Below are positions 1-6,077 of a stretch of 13,700 nucleotides of DNA, in pieces. How positions within the stretch are numbered: position 1 is the first letter of the stretch; every line of letters starts with the position of its first letter. The DNA is from Treponema sp. (GTDB lineage: Bacteria > Spirochaetota > Spirochaetia > Treponematales > Breznakiellaceae), in the NCBI GenBank assembly GCA_031259515.1, contig JAIRLK010000101.1:1-13700 (forward strand). Direction: 5' to 3'. The notes beneath the pieces were generated by a model, which was given only the letters and a program-made list of their open reading frames with translations, had not been told where the DNA came from and ran no database searches. A program made the translations under genes and the position numbers.

Positions 1-16
1 TGTGCTCTTCCGATCT
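1..16. other. Illumina adapter remnant (artefact)
   Basis: The first 16 bases, TGTGCTCTTCCGATCT, are identical to the 3' end of the standard Illumina read-2 adapter. They are not part of the genome. Genomic sequence starts at about base 17, and the gene reading leftward there is cut by the artefact, not by biology. Confidence 0.93.
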
Positions 17-170
17 GTGTTAAGCCTTTTTGCAGGCCATGCTCTAGCATTATCAGAGTGTTTGCTTTTCCGGTATACAGAATCCACAAAACGCTTTCAT
101 TGGTTGAATATTTCTGTATTAATGCCTCTATTTGCTCATTGGCGGCCTTGTTTTTGACCCCTGCGCCCAT
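17..170 (-). CDS. Partial unrecognised protein, N-terminal 51 residues
   Basis: I do not recognise this gene. An open frame reads leftward from ATG at 168-170 and stays open for 51 codons until it meets the adapter remnant, so only the N-terminus is present. The start is supported by an AAGGA ribosome site at 178-182 with a 7-base spacer, and by an in-frame TAA further upstream. The visible peptide begins MGAGVKNKAANEQIEALIQK. A polar, probably helical stretch (residues about 5-24) is followed by a more hydrophobic segment (residues about 27-42, VLWILYTGKANTLIML). There is no signal peptide and no motif I can name. It lies just downstream of the gltD remnant and has its own promoter candidate at 190-218. 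It could be an ordinary short gene or an accessory one; the missing remainder prevents a decision. Confidence 0.5.
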
Positions 171-189
171 CTCTTGATCCTTCTCATGC

Positions 190-218
190 AGTGTAGCATG
201 GAGAAGCTGTTAAATCAA
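190..218 (-). promoter_or_regulatory. Promoter candidate for the truncated gene
   Basis: On the minus strand TTGATT (213-218) and TACACT (190-195) are separated by exactly 17 bases. The predicted transcript would start near 183, almost at the ribosome site (178-182), giving a very short leader. A perfect 12-bp palindrome, AATCAATTGATT (213-224), covers the -35 box and could be an operator. Confidence 0.4.
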
Positions 219-230
219 TTGATTAATATA

Positions 231-343
231 CGGATGTTGCCCCGCTCGTCGGTTTCAAGGCCGGAACCGGGGACCTCCGTCAAGACCGGGCGGCCAAGGC
301 TCGTATGGGGGCCGGTGTTCCGGCGGCTTGGGCAGCATCTCAA
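231..343 (-). pseudogene. Mosaic remnant of a second gltD
   Basis: Three blocks match the intact gltD in this window in the same order and strand. Positions 231-260 match 6211-6240 (29/30), 264-295 match 6325-6356 (29/32), and 307-343 match 6517-6553 (33/37); the last block can be stretched weakly back to 292. Relative to the intact gene, 81 bp are missing between the first two blocks (27 codons, in frame) and 149 bp between the last two (a frameshift). Read on the minus strand, one frame gives RPVLTEVPGSGLETDERGNI, joining the intact gene's residues at about 393-402 to 431-439. Another frame gives EMLPKPPEHRPPYEPWP, matching residues about 327-343. No Fe-S, FAD or start region is present, so it cannot make a working subunit. 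It could be a decayed paralogue or a fragment acquired from a relative. Confidence 0.75.
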
Positions 344-385
344 TTTGCGGCGTACTGCCAGGGATATACAGCTAAGGGTGAAAAA

Positions 386-1237
386 TTAGTAATTCGGCAG
401 TGGCGCCATGCGGTACGGGGGAACCCGGAGAATCCAGTCTTTGCGGTAGCCGATATTAGCGATAAGGCCGTCATCCTTGTCTTTCCTCCGGGCAAAATAA
501 AAAGGCGCCCGGTAAAACCCCCATTCCTCAGCGTCATCACTGCCCTCCAGGATCTTGTCGCATAAAAGAATGGCATCGTCTATTACCTGCGGAGGATGAG
601 GATCATTTCCATGACCACTCAAAAGCCAATCGAATTCCCGCTGCCATTCCCTGAAGTGTAGCAATCCTTTTTTATAATCCGGGATGCTTGTTGATCCATC
701 CAAATATAAAAGGGTATGGGGATTACAGCAATCGCCGGTAAAAACAATCCGTTGGACCCGTTCCAGAAAAACAAGGCTTCCCAAGCTATGCCCCGGAACA
801 TGGATCACCTCAATAACGCGCCCTCCAAGATCAAAGGAGTCGTCGTCGTAGAGGGGATAGGTCCGCAGGGCCGAAGGAGGAGTCAGATCTGTCCATTGCA
901 CAAAGGTAGAACCACCGTTACTGTTTTCAATATGTTCCCTGCGATGCTTTACCGTAGTATCGTCATATAAGAACCGAATATCATCGGGGTGCATGGAACA
1001 GACGCCGAAATCAAAACATCCGCCGGAATGATCCGCATGACCATGGGTAAGGGCGACATGAATGGGCAGATCCGTCAACTCCCGGCAATAGGCGCGCAGG
1101 TTGCCCGCTCCGGTAAGGGTATCGATCAGAAGAGCATATTTATCCCCTTCTAGGAGATAGGCGTTTTCCCCGGCGGTTCCCCGAATCAGCGTCGTCCTGT
1201 TTGCAACAACCCAGTTTGAAAAAAATTTCGATTGCAT
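386..1237 (-). CDS. Metallo-beta-lactamase-fold hydrolase
   Basis: This is a 283-residue cytoplasmic protein of the metallo-beta-lactamase superfamily (glyoxalase-II-like hydrolases), with no signal peptide. The metal-binding set is complete: the THGHADH motif gives His65, His67, Asp69 and His70; His150 lies in VPGHSLGS; Asp169 in FTGDC; His209 in LSGHG. A two-metal hydrolytic site is therefore expected. The substrate cannot be read from the sequence. The C-terminal part (about 215-283) is family-specific and may shape the substrate pocket. It is the last gene of the importer operon: its ATG lies 2 bases after the stop of the upstream permease, and its ribosome site (AAGGAGT, around 1243-1249) overlaps that permease's end, which suggests translational coupling. 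By inference it processes something related to the imported solute, for example an ester, lactone or thioester by-product. Confidence 0.88.
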   Translation of the reverse strand: MQSKFFSNWVVANRTTLIRGTAGENAYLLEGDKYALLIDTLTGAGNLRAYCRELTDLPIHVALTHGHADHSGGCFDFGVCSMHPDDIRFLYDDTTVKHRREHIENSNGGSTFVQWTDLTPPSALRTYPLYDDDSFDLGGRVIEVIHVPGHSLGSLVFLERVQRIVFTGDCCNPHTLLYLDGSTSIPDYKKGLLHFREWQREFDWLLSGHGNDPHPPQVIDDAILLCDKILEGSDDAEEWGFYRAPFYFARRKDKDDGLIANIGYRKDWILRVPPYRMAPLPNY

Positions 1238-1239
1238 AT

Positions 1240-2130
1240 TTACTCCTTTATGGCGCCAATGGTAATACCTTTGACAAAATATTTCTGAAAAAAAGGATAA
1301 ATCACCAGAACTGGTATCACCCCGATTACCGCCATAGCCATCCGCACGGTGTTTCCGGGGATACGGGCAATCTCCCGGGCGGCGGCGGCGCCCAGGCTGG
1401 AATTCCGCTGGAGAAAACTAAGGTTTTCCAGAATCCGGTTTAACAGGTTTTGTAAACTGAACAGCTTTGGCTCGGTTATATAGATAAGGCCATTGTACCA
1501 GTCGTTCCAGTAGGTTACGCCGGTCATAAGTCCCAGGGTGGCCAGTATGGGCAAGGACAAGGGCATTACAATCTGCACAAAGGTACCGAATTCCCCCAGG
1601 CCGTCAATCCGGGCCGAATCAATGATTGCTTCGGGAATATTGGCGGCAAAGAAGGTACGAACCAGGATAACATTAAATCCGTTCATTAAGAGACCGGGAA
1701 CAATAAGTCCTGCCAGAGTATTTTTGATATGAAAAACCTGTGTGTAAACCAAATAGGTGGGGACCAAACCTCCGTTAAAAAGCATGGTGAAAAATACCAG
1801 AAATGAAAAAAAACGGCGCAGGGGGAACTGTTTACGGGACAGCGTATAGGCCAATAAACAGGTAAAGACCATGCTTACGACGGTGCCCAGGGCGGTAACC
1901 GTCAGGGATATTTTGATGGAATTGAGGATAAAATCCACCTGATCCACCAGATATTTATAGGCGTTAAGGCTCCAGGTTTTGGGGAAAAAGGCATACCCGT
2001 ACTGAACGATAGCGGCTTCATCGGTAAAAGACGATATGATCAGCAGCGCAAAGGGTAAAATAATAGTACCTGTAATGGCGATCATAATAAGATGACACCA
2101 AAACTGCACGGTCCGGTCTTGTCGGTTCAT
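1240..2130 (-). CDS. ABC sugar importer permease, YtcP/MalG type
   Basis: A 296-residue inner-membrane permease of the CUT1 carbohydrate-importer family. About six membrane segments are visible (near residues 12-35, 75-97, 107-130, 140-160, 190-212 and 265-283). The cytoplasmic EAA loop that docks the ATPase lies at 167-190 (EAIIDSARIDGLGEFGTFVQ). The NGGLVPTY stretch at 119-126 and the C-terminus FVKGITIGAIKE are characteristic of the YtcP branch, which partners LplB-like permeases. Its start is 10 bases after the upstream permease's TAG stop, and its ribosome site (AGGGGGTGAT) overlaps that stop, so the two are co-translated. YtcP/LplB systems are often linked to oligosaccharides, including plant or host glycans; the substrate here is unknown. 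Confidence 0.92.
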   Translation of the reverse strand: MNRQDRTVQFWCHLIMIAITGTIILPFALLIISSFTDEAAIVQYGYAFFPKTWSLNAYKYLVDQVDFILNSIKISLTVTALGTVVSMVFTCLLAYTLSRKQFPLRRFFSFLVFFTMLFNGGLVPTYLVYTQVFHIKNTLAGLIVPGLLMNGFNVILVRTFFAANIPEAIIDSARIDGLGEFGTFVQIVMPLSLPILATLGLMTGVTYWNDWYNGLIYITEPKLFSLQNLLNRILENLSFLQRNSSLGAAAAREIARIPGNTVRMAMAVIGVIPVLVIYPFFQKYFVKGITIGAIKE

Positions 2131-2140
2131 AAATCACCCC

Positions 2141-3064
2141 CTAAAATAAGGCGTTTTCGGGATTAACCCGGCGTACAATCACGTTGGTTACAAAAACCAG
2201 GATAAAACCCACGATGGCTTGGTATAAGCCCGCCGCAGCGGTCATGCCTATATCCCCTAATAAGATAAGCCCCCGGTACACGTAGGTATCAATAACATTC
2301 GTCGCGTTGAACAGGGGCCCGGAATTCATTGGTACCCGGTAGAAAAGGCCAAAGTCCGAATAAAAGATACGGCCGACAGCCAGAAGTACCATAACGGAAA
2401 TGACCGGTGTAATATGGGGTATGGTAATTTTAAGAATGACCTGTATCTTATTGGCGCCATCCAGTTCCGCAGCCTCATAATAGGTACGATCAATGCCTAC
2501 CACTGCGGAAAGATAGATCACCGTATAAAATCCAAAGGATTTCCAAAGGCTGACGATGTTCAAAATCACCGGCCAATAGTTTGCTTCCACATACCAGGAC
2601 ACCGGGGTTTTTCCAATCATAGGCAAAATGGTTTTATCGATAAACCCCTGATCGGTACTAAGCAATGAGAAGGTCAGATAGCTGACAATGATCATCGAAA
2701 TCAGGTACGGCAGAAGAATAATGGTCTGATAGAGCCGCGAAGCAAATTTGAAGCGGATTTCATTCAGAATAATCGCTATGGCTGTCGAAAAGAAGGTATT
2801 CAAAACGATAAAACCCGCATTGTACAATAGGGTATTTCGGGTAATAATAAAAGCATCCCGGGTACGGAATAAGAATCTGAAATTTTCAAAGCCGATAAAA
2901 TGACTGCCCCAGATGCCTAACCGGAAATTATAATTCTTAAAGGCGACTATCAACCCGGCCATAGGCAAATAGTTGTTTACGAAAAAATAGGCAAGTCCCG
3001 GTAAGGCCATAAGGAAAAGCGGATAGTACCGGAAGATCGATTTCCGGTATTTTTTTATTCCCAC
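2141..3064 (-). CDS. ABC sugar importer permease, LplB/MalF type
   Basis: A 307-residue inner-membrane permease that pairs with the YtcP-type subunit to form the translocation channel. Hydrophobic segments lie near residues 12-32, 78-100, 112-135, 162-185, 219-240 and 272-297. The EAA loop is at 197-220 (EAAELDGANKIQVILKITIP), with the conserved EAA...G core intact. The N-terminal NNYLPMAGLIVAFKNYNF stretch (30-47) and the ending NPENALF are typical of the LplB branch. The predicted start is GTG at 3062-3064, preceded by a GGGGGGA ribosome site about 8 bases upstream; the ATG slightly further up (TTTTTATGCGG) is in another frame. It follows the binding-protein gene after 91 bases, which hold a possible attenuator hairpin. 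Confidence 0.92.
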   Translation of the reverse strand: MGIKKYRKSIFRYYPLFLMALPGLAYFFVNNYLPMAGLIVAFKNYNFRLGIWGSHFIGFENFRFLFRTRDAFIITRNTLLYNAGFIVLNTFFSTAIAIILNEIRFKFASRLYQTIILLPYLISMIIVSYLTFSLLSTDQGFIDKTILPMIGKTPVSWYVEANYWPVILNIVSLWKSFGFYTVIYLSAVVGIDRTYYEAAELDGANKIQVILKITIPHITPVISVMVLLAVGRIFYSDFGLFYRVPMNSGPLFNATNVIDTYVYRGLILLGDIGMTAAAGLYQAIVGFILVFVTNVIVRRVNPENALF

Positions 3065-3082
3065 AACGATTATCCCCCCGCA

Positions 3083-3106
3083 TAAAAATTACAAACCGTG
3101 GTCTGT
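3083..3106 (-). terminator. Possible intra-operon attenuator hairpin
   Basis: On the minus strand ACAGAC and GTTTGT (within 3091-3106) can form a 6-bp stem with one G-U pair around a CACG loop, followed by AATTTTTA (3083-3090). It lies between the binding-protein stop and the first permease start. Partial termination here would give more binding protein than permease, as is common in such operons. The stem is short, so this is tentative. Confidence 0.35.
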
Positions 3107-3155
3107 CCGGCGGATATGAACACGCTCTTCATACCGTCTTTGTCAGCAAATGGAA

Positions 3156-4646
3156 TTACAACGCGCCGTTTGCGGCCGCCCAGGAATCCAGTTGGCGCTG
3201 CTTTTCCGCAATAATCTCACCGATACCTGCATTCTTTAGCGCTTGTATGAACTGGGGCAATACCGTATCGGGGTCCACCACTCCGTATTCCAAGCTCAGG
3301 CGGTATTGTTCAATTACGTTGTTGACCGATGCTACGGCGGTTTTTACAGGAGCCGAATCGTACTGAAACCCCAAAGCCCTGGATACCAGACCGCTCTTAT
3401 TAAACCGATCAAGCTGTTCATAAAGATCCGGGGGATTTCCTTCCCATATATAGGAGGCCAGCTGATCCCCAAAGATCCACCCCGCGCCCATATCCCAGCC
3501 GGTGTTGTTCCAGGTAATCCCCTTGGGGTAGGTGATCACATTAGTATACCCAGGTACTTTTACGTAATGTTTTCCCTCAATCCCCCAGTCAATAAGGTTA
3601 ATGAAGGCGGGATCGGTAAACATAATATTCAACACTTCCATTGCTTTTTCCGGATTGGAACAAGTTACCGGCAGGGCCCACATGAGACTGGTAACCGTCC
3701 GGGTGGTTACAAAAGGAGGAATAAAATCAGCCTGTACCAATTCATAATCCATGGTCATGGCGGTTTCACCGGCATATCCGGGTTTCAGATTGGCGCAGGA
3801 TGCAAAAAGCGTGCCATTACTAATCATGGTATTACCGCCATCGGGGGTAGTCATGGCATCCTGGGGGATATAGCCCTTAAGGTACCATTCCCGAATCTTA
3901 TGGACATACCGGGAATAGGCTTCCGAGGCATAGAGGTCCGCCACATGGAGATCATCCTGTCCCATATTCAACAGCACCCCCAAATCGTCCCCCAATGGGT
4001 CCCGGTCGTTAAAAAGCTGGAATACGATCCCGTGCCAGTTTCCCTGAGGAAAGATCATATACATATTGGGTTCCCCTTTCTTTATTTTGGCAAAGGTTTC
4101 ATCAAGATATTCAATGGTATTCAGCCGGGCAAGATCGATAGTATACTTTTCTACGAGATCTTTGCGCATACAGAGACCGTAACTGCGCACCATGTCCCGC
4201 AAGCTCGGTACGCCGTAGAGCAGCCCTTCCGCTTTCGATGCAGTCAAATAGGTTTCCCCGATTTTAGCGGCCAGTTCCCGGCCCGCACTGCCGCCCATAT
4301 ACTCATCCATGGGGAGCAGCTTTCCCTGGCCAATGGTGTTGGCATAATTTTCCCCCAATACGGGCAGAAGGTCCAGTTTTTCATTCCCGGAAATCATCAA
4401 ATTAATCTGCTGATCCCAGGCGGACCAGTCAATGGGCAGCAGGGTAAGCTCTACTCCCGCCTTTGCCCGGGTTATCCTGTTTAATTCTTCCGTTACCTGG
4501 GCCATATCTTCCAAACGGGCCCCGGAAAAGAAGGCCATGGTTAATTGGGTGTATTCCCCGCCATTATCGCCGTTCTGCCGCTTGCCGGAACATCCGGTAC
4601 AAACCAGAACACAGAGTATCAATACCGAAAAAGGCGACTTTCTCAT
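3156..4646 (-). CDS. Sugar ABC importer solute-binding lipoprotein
   Basis: A 496-residue extracellular solute-binding protein (family 1, LplA-like) that captures the substrate outside the inner membrane and delivers it to the LplB/YtcP channel. The frame is open to 4727, but the real start is taken as ATG 4644-4646, since GGAGG then stands 6 bases away; the ATG at 4650-4652 would abut it. From that start the protein begins MRKSPFSVLILCVLVCTGC, a lipoprotein signal with its lipidated Cys at position 19. The C-terminal region (about 435-490) contains GFQYDSAPVKTAVASVNNVI and IIAEKQRQLDSW, matching the C-terminal DUF3502-like segment of LplA relatives. The approximate size of 500 residues is normal for this group. 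It is first in its operon and divergent from the LacI-type regulator. The exact sugar is not evident. Confidence 0.9.
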   Translation of the reverse strand: MRKSPFSVLILCVLVCTGCSGKRQNGDNGGEYTQLTMAFFSGARLEDMAQVTEELNRITRAKAGVELTLLPIDWSAWDQQINLMISGNEKLDLLPVLGENYANTIGQGKLLPMDEYMGGSAGRELAAKIGETYLTASKAEGLLYGVPSLRDMVRSYGLCMRKDLVEKYTIDLARLNTIEYLDETFAKIKKGEPNMYMIFPQGNWHGIVFQLFNDRDPLGDDLGVLLNMGQDDLHVADLYASEAYSRYVHKIREWYLKGYIPQDAMTTPDGGNTMISNGTLFASCANLKPGYAGETAMTMDYELVQADFIPPFVTTRTVTSLMWALPVTCSNPEKAMEVLNIMFTDPAFINLIDWGIEGKHYVKVPGYTNVITYPKGITWNNTGWDMGAGWIFGDQLASYIWEGNPPDLYEQLDRFNKSGLVSRALGFQYDSAPVKTAVASVNNVIEQYRLSLEYGVVDPDTVLPQFIQALKNAGIGEIIAEKQRQLDSWAAANGAL

Positions 4647-4685
4647 TTCCATCCTCCAAGACAAGAAAAATTTCTGATTTATTGC

Positions 4686-4714
4686 GTAATATTGTAATAT
4701 TATTACAGTAATAC
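4686..4714. promoter_or_regulatory. 29-bp operator-like dyad over importer promoter
   Basis: The core TGTAATATTATTACA (4693-4707) is a perfect odd-centred palindrome. Extended to 4686-4714, 12 of 14 base pairs are symmetric around 4700. It covers the -10 box of the importer promoter, where a bound repressor would block transcription. TGTAA...TTACA half-sites resemble those of some LacI-family proteins, but the usual central CG is missing. The likely ligand is the adjacent LacI-type regulator; this is inference. Confidence 0.55.
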
Positions 4715-4727
4715 TTTGATAAGTCAA
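4700..4727 (-). promoter_or_regulatory. Promoter of the importer operon
   Basis: On the minus strand TTGACT (4722-4727) and TAATAA (4700-4705) are 16 bases apart. The predicted start lies near 4693, giving a leader of about 45 bases to the binding-protein ATG at 4646. The -10 box lies inside the dyad at 4686-4714. Confidence 0.55.
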
Positions 4728-4734
4728 GATGTTT

Positions 4735-4802
4735 TTGACATTTTTTTCATAAATTTTTCAATACATGAAAATAATCCGGTTAAAAAATGGGAAAAATATG
4801 AT
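4735..4802 (+). promoter_or_regulatory. Promoter elements upstream of the LacI-type gene
   Basis: A perfect TTGACA (4735-4740) lies here but has only poor -10 matches 16-18 bases on. A good TATGAT (4797-4802) lacks a clear -35. One of these probably serves the regulator gene, with a leader of roughly 120-160 bases. Between them and the gene, AGGTTG...TTT (4814-4822) and AAACAGCAACCT (4839-4850) could pair in the leader. Confidence 0.25.
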
Positions 4803-4927
4803 ACTATTAAGGGAGGTTGTTTCAAAACTTCATTTTTTAAACAGCAACCTTAGATTTCGGGAGAAAAACAGACTAAAAGCCCGTTTTTCCAAAGATTGTT
4901 GCAAAATCAACCGGGGATAGAGACGCT

Positions 4928-5941
4928 ATGGCTAAGAACATAAAGGTTACGGTTAAACGGATTGCTGACTTGGCTGGGGTTTCAACCGCCACAGTATCGC
5001 GGGTGTTAAATCATAAAACGACGGTCAACGAGGATACCCGGCAGAAAATTCTTGCGGTCATGGAGGAGCTTAATTTTAACATACCGGGATCATCTTCCCT
5101 TGCCGCCAGCCGGACTATCCTGCTCTTTGTACCGGATTTCACTAACCCTTTCAACGCCCTTATTATTCAGGGGATACAGCAATCCGCCGGTAATAACCAT
5201 TACCGGGTCTTTATCCTTCAGTCTAAAGAAAAACAGTTGAGCTTTGAGGATTATGATGAGGCGGTAAAGAACCATTCCTTTGCGGGTATAATCCTGCTTA
5301 GCAGCGCCACCAATCAAAAACTCCTGGAACTGCTCACCGTTTCATGTCCTATCGTGATGTGTTCGGAATATTGCGACGTTAACGGTATCTCATTTGTCAG
5401 TACCGATGATGTCTCGGCGGCCAGAAAAGCGACCGAGTACCTCATATCCTGCGGCTGCAAAAAGATCGCCCTCCTCAATTTTTCGCTGAATTTCCGTTTT
5501 TCCCGGTACCGGGAACAGGGTTATACCGAAGCCCTGCATAAAGCGGGATTGAAAAAAAACGAGGACTGGATTGTTCACCTGTCTTCCATAAGCTATCATC
5601 TGGCCTATTCTTATGCCCTGCACCTGCTCTCCCAGCCCAATCCGCCGGATGCGATCTTTGCGATCTCCGATGTATACGCCGTGGCGGCCCTATACGCAGC
5701 TCAAAAGAAGGGACTGCGGGTTCCCGAAGATATTTCAGTGATCGGTTTTGACAATACTGAACTGTCTGCCATTACCAATCCGTCGTTAACCACGATGGAA
5801 CAGCCAGGGATACAAATAGGATACCAATCCTGTGAACTGCTTATCGAAAAAATAAATAATCCCAAGACGGTAAAAAAAAGGATCATTATGAATACGGAAC
5901 TGATCGTTCGGGAATCCACCCTGAATTTCCCCCAAAGATGA
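4928..5941 (+). CDS. LacI-family transcription regulator
   Basis: A 337-residue DNA-binding regulator. The N-terminal helix-turn-helix (residues about 8-27, VKRIADLAGVSTATVSRVLN) is textbook LacI family, followed by the hinge region with the SSSLAAS segment (55-61). The rest is a periplasmic-binding-protein-like ligand domain: FVPDFTNPFNALIIQG (about 67-82), the STDD segment near 158 and the VPEDISVIGFDNTELS block near 265-280 are all family hallmarks. The start is ATG 4928 with a weak ribosome site (GGGGA, about 4913-4917). It is transcribed away from the importer operon and shares a 281-base intergenic region with it, so it most likely represses or activates that operon in response to the imported sugar. 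Two TTGTTKCAAAA motifs upstream of it may be autoregulatory sites. Confidence 0.93.
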   Translation: MAKNIKVTVKRIADLAGVSTATVSRVLNHKTTVNEDTRQKILAVMEELNFNIPGSSSLAASRTILLFVPDFTNPFNALIIQGIQQSAGNNHYRVFILQSKEKQLSFEDYDEAVKNHSFAGIILLSSATNQKLLELLTVSCPIVMCSEYCDVNGISFVSTDDVSAARKATEYLISCGCKKIALLNFSLNFRFSRYREQGYTEALHKAGLKKNEDWIVHLSSISYHLAYSYALHLLSQPNPPDAIFAISDVYAVAALYAAQKKGLRVPEDISVIGFDNTELSAITNPSLTTMEQPGIQIGYQSCELLIEKINNPKTVKKRIIMNTELIVRESTLNFPQR

Positions 5942-6077
5942 AATGCTATGAATTACCCGGAGATAGATGGGGAGTAAAACCGGGCCGGTAACAAAAACTC
6001 CGGGTCCGCAAACCTGGGGTAAACCCTGCGTCCGCCCCGCCCTCCGGCGGAGCGGGTCATCCCTCCCCAGGCGGCGT
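5942..6077. terminator. Convergent intergenic hairpins between lacI-type gene and gltD
   Basis: The two flanking genes converge here. CCCGGAG (5956-5962) can pair with CTCCGGG (5998-6004). CCGCCCCGCC (6032-6041) can pair with GGCGGAGCGG (6046-6055) around a CTCC loop, with one mismatch. Neither is followed by a T-run on either strand, so if they terminate transcription they are not classic intrinsic terminators. No gene is visible. Confidence 0.35.

Noticed and set aside
132..389. 85-residue plus-strand frame across the gltD remnant
   Set aside because: It runs antisense to both the truncated gene and the remnant and has no ribosome site.
3243..4484. 413-residue open frame on the plus strand
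   Set aside because: It lies wholly opposite the solute-binding protein gene, has no ribosome site and no recognisable domain; it is the complement of a real coding frame.
4647..4727. Upstream extension of the solute-binding protein
   Set aside because: It would bury the lipoprotein signal behind 27 residues and overlap the promoter and dyad; the ATG at 4646 has ideal ribosome-site spacing.
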